Shown: positions 51,518 to 61,753 of the stretch, piece after piece
Position numbering within the stretch: the stretch's first letter is position 1
Layout: the number at the start of each line of letters is the position of its first letter
Notes under the pieces: generated by a model
Databases searched by the model: none
Told to the model about the DNA's origin: nothing
The model's input: only the letters and a program-made list of their open reading frames with translations
Translations under genes and position numbers: made by a program
Assembly (NCBI GenBank): GCA_001839685.1
Contig: MLAK01000700.1
Span: 1-64,000, forward strand
Length of the DNA stretch: 64,000 nucleotides
Direction of reading: 5' to 3'
Source of the DNA: Tritrichomonas foetus
Lineage: Eukaryota; Parabasalia; Tritrichomonadida; Tritrichomonadidae

Positions 51518-52489
51518 ATGACAGAAAACGACAATGACAATGAAGAAGAATGTCTCGCTACGCTAACTAAAGACATTCTCACAAAAATAGTTGCCAAGCA
51601 TCCCCCTCAAGAAGTCAAGAGCAAAGACAATGAGTCTTCCCATAATTTACCCTTAAGCCCTGTAGAGACACCTCAACACATTTTAATAAATAATAATGAG
51701 ATCAACAGTGACGACTTGGAATCATTAGAAAGATCTAGTTTCCCATCAGAGGACTTTCAAAACTCTGATAGTTCGAACTTGTTCCCAAATAGATCGAGTT
51801 CAAGCTCGGATGATCACAATGAATCGAACTTGGACAACAATGATGACTACTTCGATGATTATTTCGTGAGAAAGAGATATATTGATGATATGATTGACTG
51901 TAGGAATAGAGAAGACCTAATCACTTTGATCAACAAGTGGTCTATCTATCAAACATTTGATGTATCTCTAGATGACGACATCCTTGAAGCAATGATAAAG
52001 TCGCACAGTCTTGTAAGAGCGGTGTTATACGCGTGCCCATTCCCAAATTGCCTTGTGATCTTTACGACATCATCACAGATAAAGCGACATATAGAACAAT
52101 CCCATGATGGAACGGACCAAAACATGTTTGTGGAAATCGTAAGTAAGACAATCAACTATGACCTACAATACTCTTGTGACGATATAGATATAAGTCCTTA
52201 CTTCTGCCTTTTGGACAAATGTGGGTGCATTTTTGAAAGTTTGAAAAGTCTAAAATATCATTATTCAGATTGCCACAGAGAATTGAAGTTACTGACTCAA
52301 AATTACGGTTGGTTTTGGGCTCAAATTAATGACAACGCCGATAAATTTGAAAATAACCCGTCTTTATCCTATTTCATTAATCCAACCAAGATCTACATAT
52401 ACAAGGATAGCATCATGCTACAATTTATTAATCACAGTAATTATTACATTTTAATAATTAATGAGCGGAATTTTACATATTTTAATTAA
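51518..52489 (+). CDS. Two-finger C2H2-like protein, 323 aa
   Basis: Uninterrupted frame from ATG 51518. Residues 1-110 are acidic and Ser/Asn-rich. Residues 112-165 are helical. Two C2H2-like fingers follow: C173-x4-C178-x12-H191-x4-H196 and C230-x4-C235-x12-H248-x4-H253. A C-terminal LLTQNYGWFWAQINDNADKF segment follows. It is the intact relative of the broken frame at 50255-50955. It could be a transcription factor or a DNA-binding part of a mobile element. Its stop overlaps the stop of the convergent transposase remnant (TTAA). Confidence 0.5.
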   Translation: MTENDNDNEEECLATLTKDILTKIVAKHPPQEVKSKDNESSHNLPLSPVETPQHILINNNEINSDDLESLERSSFPSEDFQNSDSSNLFPNRSSSSSDDHNESNLDNNDDYFDDYFVRKRYIDDMIDCRNREDLITLINKWSIYQTFDVSLDDDILEAMIKSHSLVRAVLYACPFPNCLVIFTTSSQIKRHIEQSHDGTDQNMFVEIVSKTINYDLQYSCDDIDISPYFCLLDKCGCIFESLKSLKYHYSDCHRELKLLTQNYGWFWAQINDNADKFENNPSLSYFINPTKIYIYKDSIMLQFINHSNYYILIINERNFTYFN

Positions 52490-53211
52490 GACTCATGCTT
52501 TTCAGATGTACTCATTTCATCGATTTTATAAATCAAGTCCATGTAGATACCTGAAACCGCTTTTTTTAATAAATCAATATATTTGTTTATTGAAGTAGGT
52601 CGTATTAATAATCGAGCAGAGTCTTGTGGTGAATCTGTTGCTCTGATCACTTCATTTTTGTGCCTATTGATATAAGAATGTAACCATGAATAGGATAACG
52701 CTATTTCGATATTTTCTAAAGCAAAGTCTAAAACTTCACATTGAGATAAAGGATGTGATGAGACTGCATTGATTCGAATATGCTCTATTAGGATATTTTC
52801 TTGATCAGAAGATAAAATTTTAGGTCTTCAATCTTTTTTCTTATCGTTTTTTGCCTGTTGAAGACTTCGTGACAAAATTTTCAGGTTAATTCCGAACAAA
52901 GAAATAACATGTCTTTTGGCTAAAACAGTGTTTTCTAAATTGGTAAATATCTCGAAAATATGAGAGATTTGCATATATCGATGATTACAATTCCAAAGCT
53001 CGTTGTGTCTTTTGAAGATGCTAGCATATCGTGGTCCAAGAAGCTCATGGGATGCTCTTGCTAAATCATCGATTGAAAGAGAGTCAGCATATTTACTCGT
53101 TATCAAAAATAGTGAGATAAAATTAAAAATTCTAAACGCACATAAAAAAGTGGGACATACTTTTTTTAGTTGAAAACGGTTTTTGAAGTGACTGTATAAG
53201 AAGCTGTTCAA
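52486..53211 (-). pseudogene. pogo/CENP-B-type transposase N-terminus, truncated
   Basis: A frame of about 240 codons from the open region at 53211 to TAA 52486-52488, with one TGA near 52828. After it the sequence RPKILSSDQENILIEHIRIN, then HPLSQCEVLDFALENIEIAL and SYSWLHSYINRHKNEV match the Tc5/CENP-B-type helix-turn-helix region of pogo-like transposases. The DDE domain that should follow is absent. No ATG starts the frame (TTG at 53211). Confidence 0.45.
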
Positions 53212-53486
53212 ATTTATTTATATTGGTAGTTATAGTTATTTAGACTAGTTTATTACGAATAACAGTGAGAAAATATATCTATAAATATAATTATAAGAAG
53301 AAAAGAAACTTTGTTGCTTAATGTTATGTATGTCTTATGTACATAATGATATGATACTTATGACCCAGAAATAATATATAGTGCATGTTCAAGAATATAA
53401 AAACATACAGGATAATTTATTATTAATTATAATAACATTATTAACGTTTCAAATCGACATGTAAAAAGGAAGCATTCTTTAATTAA

Positions 53487-53632
53487 GGGTCAACTGCCAT
53501 ACGTATATATTTATTTATTTTGAAAGAAATAGTGGTTATACCAGTTTTTCGGAAAAAGTTATGTTTTGAATTAAACTGCCACAAATCGATTCAAATATAA
53601 TTCAAAGGTTTATTTTTTTTGGCAGTTGACCC
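53487..53632. mobile_element. MITE with TTAA flanks, copy 2
   Basis: A close copy of 40876-41016 with the same GGGTCAACTGCCATACG start and inverted end TGGCAGTTGACCC-type terminus, flanked by TTAA at 53483-53486 and 53633-53636. Confidence 0.75.
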
Positions 53633-53636
53633 TTAA

Positions 53637-53990
53637 TTAAGGGCATAGTTTAGCAAGAGATGGTTATATTTATATTTTGGCCTTAATTTCTCCATTGATG
53701 GTCAAACATTCTAATTAAATAGAAAATGTAATCCCAAAAACCTGTTCGATGTCCTAAATATGATTTTATAGTTTTATTATAGCTGGTAAATCTGAAATAC
53801 TTAAGTAAACAGTCACGTCTGACGCATTTTTTTTTTTTTGAACTTTCATCCTCTAGAATTTATGTTGTGAATGATGTACCGAAATGACTTATTTTTACTC
53901 ATAAATATCATAGACGGAATTTCTTTTCTATACATCACATTTTTCTCATATAAATAATTAAAATCTAAAATATCCCAAATAACATGACTT
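53637..53990. other. Intergenic, nothing recognised
   Basis: AT-rich spacer with a T run near 53828-53839, downstream of the kinase gene; no coding frame is supported. Confidence 0.6.
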
Positions 53991-55079
53991 TTAAACATAA
54001 TTATGTCTCCTTCTTGATGATGTCACGCCATGGTTCCTTCTTGATGACGTGCTTCGAGTTGTTGATGGTAAGTCTTCAACAAGTGCGTTCAAATCCAGCC
54101 TTGGCATCACTGGCGGTGGTAAATTGTCAGGTATGACTGGTTTGTCACCTGCTGGCGGAATGAGTGAGACTGGGGAGAGCTCAGTTGTGTCGATAGACTC
54201 CCATTCGTAAGGGTCGTCCCATTTTGCACCACATTCGCGCATTGCATCTAACAAAAATGAGTACAATAGGGGATAATTGGGCGTGTCTTCCCTTTTCATA
54301 CGACGAATGAGACGATAAACGTTCGTCATCTGACTTGGCATATCTTTGATAAATAATGGAATGTCTGTTCTCATTTTTGCATTAAAAACTTCATCTTTAT
54401 CTGCTGAGACGGACCAAGGAAGACGTCCCGCCCACATTTCCAGTAACGAAAAGAACCACGAATATAAATCATCAACGCAGCCCAGTTCTTCACCTGTGTG
54501 GGCATTCAGTGAGGCGTATTTTGTGGTTCCAACAAAGCCGGGCTTGCTTCTGGGCTTAATCATGAGGTGGGTCTTTGGGTCGATGTATGGCCGACTTAAT
54601 CCGTAATCGATGAGGGCGAGTGGATGACGCCGGCTGGCTCGCAGGAGGAAATTCGAAGGTTTGATGTCGCGATGGAGGTACCCAAGTGAATGCATTTTCT
54701 CGATGCATTTCAACATTTCAATACCGACTCTGAGAACAGTAGAAATCGAAAATTGATGATTCGGAAGGATCCTTCTAAGCCCTGAAAAAGAGGGCCCACA
54801 AAGTTCCATGACAAGATATCGATATTTTGAAGTTTCGCCATAACATATGAATTGTGGAAAGAATTTTGAATGAAGGTGACGAATTACATCGAGTTCACGT
54901 TTCAGGCCTTGCTTTTTGCAGGCCAAATTTTCGACTTTCATCGCATAAAACTGATGATTATCAAGATCGATACACTCGTAGATATCACCGTAGCCACCTT
55001 GACCAACAAGTCGCATTATTGAGTATCTTGCAATTGTTTTTCCGGGATTAAAGGTCTTCCTTGATCTCCTTGAAGACAT
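53991..55079 (-). CDS. CK1/TTBK-like protein kinase
   Basis: A 362-residue Ser/Thr kinase with all core residues: Gly loop GQGGYGDIYE (26-35), Lys48 in YAMKVEN, HRDIKPSN (136-143) and DYG (158-160) in place of DFG. YASLNAHTGEELGCVDDLYS has the CK1-type activation segment lacking the usual APE. The Asp-Tyr-Gly-Leu-Ser-Arg stretch and the segment order fit the casein kinase 1/tau-tubulin kinase group. The C-terminal 60 residues are Pro/Ser/Arg-rich and probably disordered. Trichomonads encode many CK1-type kinases; the substrate is unknown. A candidate initiator lies at 55095-55101. Confidence 0.9.
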   Translation of the reverse strand: MSSRRSRKTFNPGKTIARYSIMRLVGQGGYGDIYECIDLDNHQFYAMKVENLACKKQGLKRELDVIRHLHSKFFPQFICYGETSKYRYLVMELCGPSFSGLRRILPNHQFSISTVLRVGIEMLKCIEKMHSLGYLHRDIKPSNFLLRASRRHPLALIDYGLSRPYIDPKTHLMIKPRSKPGFVGTTKYASLNAHTGEELGCVDDLYSWFFSLLEMWAGRLPWSVSADKDEVFNAKMRTDIPLFIKDMPSQMTNVYRLIRRMKREDTPNYPLLYSFLLDAMRECGAKWDDPYEWESIDTTELSPVSLIPPAGDKPVIPDNLPPPVMPRLDLNALVEDLPSTTRSTSSRRNHGVTSSRRRHNYV

Positions 55080-55094
55080 TTGTTAAAACTTACG

Positions 55095-55101
55095 TTAATG
55101 A
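55095..55101 (-). promoter_or_regulatory. Candidate initiator (TCATTAA)
   Basis: On the minus strand TCATTAA sits about 20 bases before the kinase ATG at 55079 and fits the trichomonad initiator TCA-pyrimidine-(T/A). Confidence 0.4.
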
Positions 55102-55361
55102 TTGAGTAAAATGATGTTGAATTCTTATTTGGCCAATAGTATTTTTATCTTAACGTAAGAAAAAATTTCAGAGCATGATCTTTTTCAATAGATAGTTGAT
55201 GTCCACATTCATATCAAATAATTGATACTGGATATATATTTATCAATTAGATTCACGCTCATAATTAAAAGCAATCACAACATTAGTTAAATCAAGAAAA
55301 GTAAAGAAACAAAGAAAACGTATAGGCTATCAAATTTATTTCACTTAGTGAAAGCTTTCAC

Positions 55362-57155
55362 TTAGATGATGTCGATTTGCGGTTCAGCATCCAATGACAT
55401 TGGACCGACGTTGTCGTTTTGAGATTCAGCTTCGAAGATGATGAGTTCATTTTCACCTTTATGAAGGAATGGCTTGGGGCAGTAAAGGGTAAGTTGTGGT
55501 CCAACTGTCCAGTATCTTCCAATGATGTTTCCATTGACAATAGCAACACCCTTTGAGAATCCCTTTGGATTGACGAATGTATCTGCGACTTCATCAACTT
55601 GGAATGTAGCTCTGTAGAATGATGGGACCTTAACTGGAAGATCACCACTCTTGAATTTGATGTCTTGGTTGTTGGTGAGGTTGAATCCTGTCATAGTCCA
55701 TCCTGTTACATCAACACCATCAAGCTTGACACCTTCAGTAATTCCCTTGAATTCAACAAAGTCGTAACCGTAGTTGAAACGACCTTGGTTTTCGACGAGG
55801 ATATCGAGTTTTCCAGCTGGAATATCGAATGCGCTCTTTCCTTCTCTGGCATGGACAATTGTTCCATAGTACTTATGGTCAACGAAAACGTTGGCACGAT
55901 CGTGAACGTGTGGAATTGTCAACTTACCGCCTTTGCTGAGAGTGGTTTGATAGAGAACATATCCATAGTCGCAATCGAGTGCTTCAAATGTCATTGGTGT
56001 ATCGTTGGTCTTCTTACGTTGTCCAACAACATCTAAAGCGTCGAATAATGAAACACCTTCAGTGAAGGTAACTTGTCCGTAGTTCTTCTTTGTTGAGTTT
56101 TGGACATCATAAGTTGGAATGTTTGGTAAATACTTGGCGATTGTGTCACGAAGTGCATAGTATTTTTCTGTCATATCACCAGCTTCTGTAAGTGGGGCAT
56201 CATAGTCATATGATGTTGGATCAGCTTGGTAGCTGTTTCTGTCACCGTTGGCACCATTATAGAAGTAGAAGTTAGTTCCACCGATATACATGTAAAGGTT
56301 CACATTACCGCCGTTGGCAAGCATTGTGTCAACTGATGTTGTGATGGTCTTTGTTGCGACTTTGTGGTGTGCTTCTTCCCAGTGGTCGAGCCATCCTGTG
56401 TAATGCTCAGCGACATAATATGGACCAGTTCCACCGTTGAACTCACGTTCAAGTTCGAAACGCCACATTGGATCACCAGCACCAAAATCAACAGCAGCAT
56501 AAGCGCGTGGAATGATATTTCCACATTCGAGATTTCCTTTGTAAGCTCCGTCGTTTGTGAAGAGTACAACATCTTTTCCGAGGATCTCTTCTGTCAAATC
56601 GCAAAGTTGGGCCATGTGGTTATGATCGCATGCGTTATACCAACCATATTCATTTTCGACTTGAACCATGATGATTGGACCGCCGTTCTGGTAAAGGTAT
56701 GGCTTGACCTTTGTGAGGAGAACTGTCATATAGTCTCTAACGTGCTTCATGTAAGCTTCATTAGTTCTTCGGAATTCGATATTTGGTTCTTGAAGGAGCC
56801 AGTATGGAAGTCCTCCGAAGTCCCATTCTGCGCAAATGAATGGTCCTGGTCTGAAAATAAGGTAGAGATTGTATTTGGCGACAAGTTGGATAAACCTTTC
56901 AATATCGGCCATGCCAGTCCAGTTGAAGTGACCTTTGACTGGCTCGTGAAGGTTCCATGCAACATAGGTTTCGATGACGTTCATACCGCCATTGGCCATC
57001 TTTTTGATGGTATCTTCCCAATAATCTGGATGTTGTCTGAAGTAATGGAAAGCACCGGCAACGAATTGGAATGGCTTACCATCCATTTGGAATTCATTAC
57101 CAACGATTTTGAATGTTCCGCAGAAGCAAAGCGATGCGAGCAAGGCGAAAAGCAT
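55362..57155 (-). CDS. Secreted GH35 beta-galactosidase
   Basis: A 597-residue glycoside hydrolase family 35 enzyme that releases beta-linked galactose. ATG 57155 gives a short signal peptide (LFALLASLCFCG); the upstream open frame has only a TTG. The TIM barrel carries FHYFRQHPDYW, ETYVAWNLHEP, RPGPFICAEWDFGGLP, the family signature GGPIIMVQVENEYG (acid/base Glu about 169) and AEHYTGWLDHW (nucleophile Glu about 250). C-terminal beta domains follow. Base composition is less AT-biased than the neighbours, suggesting high expression. It probably acts outside the cell or in lysosome-like vacuoles. Candidate initiators TCATTTC and TCATAAT lie within 25 bases upstream of the ATG. Confidence 0.92.
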   Translation of the reverse strand: MLFALLASLCFCGTFKIVGNEFQMDGKPFQFVAGAFHYFRQHPDYWEDTIKKMANGGMNVIETYVAWNLHEPVKGHFNWTGMADIERFIQLVAKYNLYLIFRPGPFICAEWDFGGLPYWLLQEPNIEFRRTNEAYMKHVRDYMTVLLTKVKPYLYQNGGPIIMVQVENEYGWYNACDHNHMAQLCDLTEEILGKDVVLFTNDGAYKGNLECGNIIPRAYAAVDFGAGDPMWRFELEREFNGGTGPYYVAEHYTGWLDHWEEAHHKVATKTITTSVDTMLANGGNVNLYMYIGGTNFYFYNGANGDRNSYQADPTSYDYDAPLTEAGDMTEKYYALRDTIAKYLPNIPTYDVQNSTKKNYGQVTFTEGVSLFDALDVVGQRKKTNDTPMTFEALDCDYGYVLYQTTLSKGGKLTIPHVHDRANVFVDHKYYGTIVHAREGKSAFDIPAGKLDILVENQGRFNYGYDFVEFKGITEGVKLDGVDVTGWTMTGFNLTNNQDIKFKSGDLPVKVPSFYRATFQVDEVADTFVNPKGFSKGVAIVNGNIIGRYWTVGPQLTLYCPKPFLHKGENELIIFEAESQNDNVGPMSLDAEPQIDII

Positions 57156-58679
57156 TGATTGAATTATGAAATGAACGAATATTTTCAATTGAATGACTTT
57201 TTCAAAAGAAATTAAATTTAGAATTCAATGGAATTAAGTGGTTCGTGAAGTTTAAATATAAAGCAAGGTGAATTATTTGACAATATGCTTCTGAAAAAAG
57301 CTAACCGTCGGGTAAAATATTGTATGATTTACAACTACTTTATTTCACAAGGCATTATATGGAAATGGCCAATTTCTACGTTGTGAAATGGCGATAACAA
57401 CAAAAAAACTCTCAAATTTAACTATTTCGTTTTTTAATAATCTAATACCACAATTAGTTGGAGATTGTACATTTTTTAATGTAAAAATCAAACTGATTTT
57501 TTGGTGTGAGTTTTCAGTGATATGTTGCATTGAAAAATTGAATACATTTCTAACTGCATAAGTGTACCATTCATTTGAATCCATTCAATTCGATATATTT
57601 CTTATTCAATATTTTTATTTCATATCACAGATTCTGAAGAAATTCTGAAAGACACGATTTGATCAAATAATTAATATATCTTGTGATACTAAAAAAATAA
57701 TGAATTAATTATGATAAATTCTATTTAAAGACTTGTTAAGTTACTATTTCTCAAAAATTTATTTACCTAAAGATTTGATGACAAATCGAATACTTATTTC
57801 AAAATAAAAAAAACAAATAAAATAAAATGGGAATATACATCTATTTTTCTAAAGGTAGATCTATCGTGATATCAAAAAATGATTTGCCAATTTTTAATTT
57901 CATATTAATTTCCTACAGGTCGACTGAATGTGGCCATCACGGGATTTGCTCAATCATATTCGGTTTTACCTGAGTGAGGAAATCGAAATTTAACCCCATT
58001 TGATATATTCAATGATTTACATGCTAATTACATTAGATGAGCTTATTCGCTTTATTAATGTGAGACTATTTCAGTTTTTTTCATATAAATATTTTAAATA
58101 TTTATAATAATACGAAATATACATTCGGGTGCTTTCCATCATTTCATTATAGAAAGAATGGATAAAAGTTTCTTCTTCTTCTATTCTGGTTAATGTTTTT
58201 GTTATAGTTTTTCCTTCTCAATTACGAATCTTATAATTTCCCAAATTATGTGATAGATATTCCTCCATAGGGTTTTTATAATTGTCTTCTTGATTTTCAA
58301 CAATTGCATTACATTGAAAAGATCTAAACAATATATATGAAGGTTTTCAATTAACATAATTGATGCAGGAATCATTTCATTAACATTTTCAAATTATATT
58401 TCGTATGCTTGTTTTATTTAGATTTTTCCTATAATTTAACTCATAAATTATTTGTTTGATGATTCACAAACAGCCATATCAAAAGAATCATGAAATATTT
58501 CTTCAATATATAAATTGAAATTTTGTTGATCGGAGATATATGAAAAAAACAAAAGGAAAATATGTGAAATTTAAATTTAAACACATGTTTAATAACTACA
58601 ATTCTAAAGAAATTTTAATATGATCCATTAATTGGACCTATTCGTTCTTATAAACTTATAATTACTATCAATTAAGAAA
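57156..58679. other. Long intergenic region
   Basis: About 1.5 kb of AT-rich DNA between the start of the beta-galactosidase gene and the end of the Rxt3-like gene. A 79-codon minus-strand frame at 57345-57584 is open but has no recognisable motif and is not supported. The first 60 bases upstream of the beta-galactosidase are the likely promoter. Confidence 0.5.
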
Positions 58680-59693
58680 TTATTTGTCATTCCTGTCTTC
58701 ATTTAATCTCAAGCTCGGCGACCTAGACATTTTTCCAGGCAAATTCATCAAAATGAAAGTGTCAACGTCAGAAATTAGAGAATTTTTGAATCGAATATAA
58801 TCATCACCAGTAATTATTTCATCAATATCAAATATTCCTTCTATATTTTCAACTTCATTTGTGCTTCCATTTTTCCTTTTAAGCTGTTCAATCGAAACAG
58901 GCTCGATTATTTTCACGAGTGAAAGAAAACCATCATCATTCATTCTTATTTCATATCTAGTTCCTTTTGAGTCTACAAAAATTCTGTAGACTTCAAATAG
59001 ACCATTTGTAAATGTTTCTCTTGAAATAAATTGGTCGAAGATAATTTTGGAATATTTGATTCCAATTTCTCCAGTGAAACTTAAGTGAAATGTTGGATGT
59101 GTAATTATATCATATCGATAATCTTTTATATCCACAATTTTTGGAAGTTTATCATAATTCGTAAAAATTCTAGAATTGCATATTCGAAATGAAAAATCAG
59201 TTGCTGATGATTCTCTTGATCGAATTCCATTTCGATTAGCAGCTTGGTAAAATGGTGGTGATGGACATATTAAGATGGTAACCAACACACCACAAATTCG
59301 AACATCATTTGGAATATAATAAAACAATGCTCTTTTATGGTACTCAGTTTCTGAGCAACACATGGCTTCATGCAAGTTTGTTACTGTCAAAAATTGGCGA
59401 TGAGATGATTCCTTTGTTTTAATATCAGCAAAAAGACATCCGGTGTGCATACAAACAGCAGCAAGATCACTTTCAGAGGAATAATGAATAAATCCATACA
59501 GTTTTCTGTCAACAACAGGCGTGTACATAAACGAAATAAAGTGCTGATCAACCCATATTCGAAATGTCATTCCAATCGATGGATTCAAACTCGTAAGAAA
59601 GAAAGATGGCGAATATTCGAGTGCAGTAAGTTCGTGTAATTGCTTTGTCTCTTTTTTGATCGAGCGAGACTTTCCTTTTGGATGAGAAATCAT
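58680..59693 (-). CDS. Rxt3-like protein (HDAC complex subunit)
   Basis: A 337-residue protein. RKLYGFIHYSSESDLAAVCM (63-82) with HTGCLFAD, then VRICGVLVTILICPSPPFYQ (131-150) and NRNGIRSRESS (153-163), follow the order of the Rxt3 domain: a Leu-Trp/Tyr-Gly stretch with a Ser-Asp pair and His-x-Gly, then a strand with Pro and the Gly-Ile-Arg-Ser-Arg motif. In yeast Rxt3 belongs to the large Rpd3 histone deacetylase complex. The function here is inferred from that pattern. The last 170 residues are less conserved and include strands and an acidic linker. Confidence 0.55.
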   Translation of the reverse strand: MISHPKGKSRSIKKETKQLHELTALEYSPSFFLTSLNPSIGMTFRIWVDQHFISFMYTPVVDRKLYGFIHYSSESDLAAVCMHTGCLFADIKTKESSHRQFLTVTNLHEAMCCSETEYHKRALFYYIPNDVRICGVLVTILICPSPPFYQAANRNGIRSRESSATDFSFRICNSRIFTNYDKLPKIVDIKDYRYDIITHPTFHLSFTGEIGIKYSKIIFDQFISRETFTNGLFEVYRIFVDSKGTRYEIRMNDDGFLSLVKIIEPVSIEQLKRKNGSTNEVENIEGIFDIDEIITGDDYIRFKNSLISDVDTFILMNLPGKMSRSPSLRLNEDRNDK

Positions 59694-60018
59694 TATTAAA
59701 AAATATTGTTTTGGAAATATTTCGATACATGTTTAGAAAAAAGTGAATTTTTTAGCTAAATATTACACAAAAGTGTTTTTAAAAATATAAATAATTAGTT
59801 ACAAGTCCCAATTCAACAATTATTTTTTTTAATATTTAATTAATTTTAAAAACTCATTTTTATAAGCCGAACAAATTTAATAAACGCGCTTAATTTTGTT
59901 TATCAAAAAATATTTCACTTTTACCCCATTTTAATTTCTGAGTGTAATGATCACCATTTTTTTATTACTGAGTAATAGTAAATGATTACAATAAAGTTTC
60001 CATCAAAATAACTGTTTA
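59694..60018. other. Spacer between tandem minus-strand genes
   Basis: AT-rich 325 bp; nothing recognised. Confidence 0.6.
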
Positions 60019-61353
60019 TTAAAACATATAACCTTTAATTTTTGCTTCATCATAAAAGTCTTGATCAAATCGAAAATCGTAATCAATACAATAAATTCGA
60101 TCATCTTTTGTTTCAATAAATGATGTTGCTCCCCATGATTTAATGTTATTTCCAAATTCCTTCCATTTCGATAAATCTACCTTGAGAGTTTTTCCAATTG
60201 ATAAAAGAATATCTATTAGCATTGGTGCATCTTCATTTGAAACATTATTATTCCAAGAATAAGCAACAAAAGATATCATCAAATTCTGAAATTCTTGAAG
60301 CCAATTTGGTTTATCTTCTTCAATTCGTTGAACAAATTGCAACATTGAAAATAATGTGAATTGATGTGAATTTGTGTTAATTAAAGTAAAAATAATGTTT
60401 AATGAAGTATTCATATCAAGAATTGTTGAACATACCGATAAATATTCACTACAATATGAAACAGTTTGTGTATCAAATTTTTGAGATTTAGCAGCTTCTT
60501 TTATCAGATTCAAAGCTCTATCTTTCACTTTTTCATTTGGTCCAATTTGTCTGACTATTTTGAACAGTCTTGGCGTAAATTCTTTCTCTTCAGTTGCAAC
60601 ATAATCAAAAAATTGTGAATGAAATTCTTCTAAATAATCAATATCAGCCGAAAAGAATTGAATGAAAAGAGCTTCTGCACTTTGCTTATGTTCATTTGTG
60701 AAATTCTGGTGAAGAGATTCAATTCGAACATCAGACTCATCAATGTCAGAAAACAAAATAAATCTTGGCCTGTCTTTTTTATACTCGTTTGCTTTATTGG
60801 GTGAAACAAACGCCAAAAAAAGTAACCACATGAATTGACAAATCCATGGATAATGTTTCGTTGAAAAAAGATCAGAAATAGCTTGAGAAATACATGATTT
60901 GTCAATATTCGAGATAATAGTATTAATTGCACCATTTGTGTATCTCAAAACTTGCCACATTTCGTGCGGCCAGTTGTCAAACCCGCGCGAGATAATTCTG
61001 GAAAAAGTTCCCATTGCATATTGCATTTCATCACCATCGGAAGTTAGGCAACGTAGCGCATATTCAGAAAGGTCAATTGAGTCAGCAAAAAGTCTGTGAA
61101 GACACGTATTGGACGTTTGATATAAAGACATGATCGTTTTATGGACTTTCTTCTCTTTTGCTTGCATTAGCATATCGTAGAGGACTTTCACATTTTCGTG
61201 GTCTAAAAGAAATCCGATGAGTTTTGGATCTTTATCGCGCAATAACAATGGAAGATCTTCGCATTCAATAATATCGTGAATTGTTAATTTTTGGTTTGAG
61301 TTTAATTTGATTTCAGCTGGTCCCGGCGTTTTGGCCTTATTGAATCGAAACAT
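60019..61353 (-). CDS. Helical-repeat protein, SAPS-like
   Basis: A 444-residue all-helical protein. The N-terminal segment TIHDIIECEDLPLLLRDKDP followed by KLIGFLLDHENVKVLYDMLM resembles the opening of the SAPS family (Sit4-associated, regulatory subunits of PP6-type phosphatases): a Leu-rich helix, then Lys-Leu-Ile-x-Phe-Leu and a following helix. The remainder reads as armadillo/HEAT-like helices with few conserved residues. Typical SAPS proteins are longer. Other armadillo-type proteins are a real alternative. Confidence 0.45.
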   Translation of the reverse strand: MFRFNKAKTPGPAEIKLNSNQKLTIHDIIECEDLPLLLRDKDPKLIGFLLDHENVKVLYDMLMQAKEKKVHKTIMSLYQTSNTCLHRLFADSIDLSEYALRCLTSDGDEMQYAMGTFSRIISRGFDNWPHEMWQVLRYTNGAINTIISNIDKSCISQAISDLFSTKHYPWICQFMWLLFLAFVSPNKANEYKKDRPRFILFSDIDESDVRIESLHQNFTNEHKQSAEALFIQFFSADIDYLEEFHSQFFDYVATEEKEFTPRLFKIVRQIGPNEKVKDRALNLIKEAAKSQKFDTQTVSYCSEYLSVCSTILDMNTSLNIIFTLINTNSHQFTLFSMLQFVQRIEEDKPNWLQEFQNLMISFVAYSWNNNVSNEDAPMLIDILLSIGKTLKVDLSKWKEFGNNIKSWGATSFIETKDDRIYCIDYDFRFDQDFYDEAKIKGYMF

Positions 61354-61753
61354 TTATTTAAATTTTCCTTCGTTTCGAATTCGTCAACTTTTAGGATTAT
61401 TTGGTTAACTAAAAACTTATTAACTAATATTTTTCTTGATACAATAAAAAGAAGAGTTTATTAATGTATTGCCTGTTTCTTTAAGTATATCCACTTAACT
61501 CTAGTTTTAAGGTGATATCATCAACTTTTTTCTGGAAATAACCCAATTTAGAAAATGGATAATTTTCATTTGGGATAAAAGCTCTTTTTATTGTAACATG
61601 TATTATCATAGAACATTTTTACTTCGATGAATCTAGTGAAAAGTGTTTTTATTTATCCACGATCAAATAAAAGATTGAGAAGTGAATTTTTTTAATTTAT
61701 GTTAATATTTTATTGGTTAACCATTTTTAAAAAGAAACTTTTTCAAAAAATAA
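61354..61753. other. Divergent intergenic region
   Basis: A 400-bp spacer between the starts of the SAPS-like and the acyltransferase-like genes; probable promoters for both, but no clear initiator was found. Confidence 0.5.

Noticed and set aside
56364..57158. A 264-codon plus-strand frame opposite the beta-galactosidase
   Set aside because: It is the antisense shadow of a strongly conserved GH35 gene; its composition follows the codon structure of the other strand.
57345..57584. A 79-codon minus-strand frame in the long spacer upstream of the beta-galactosidase
   Set aside because: No motif, no initiator and no neighbour logic; AT-rich DNA yields such frames by chance.
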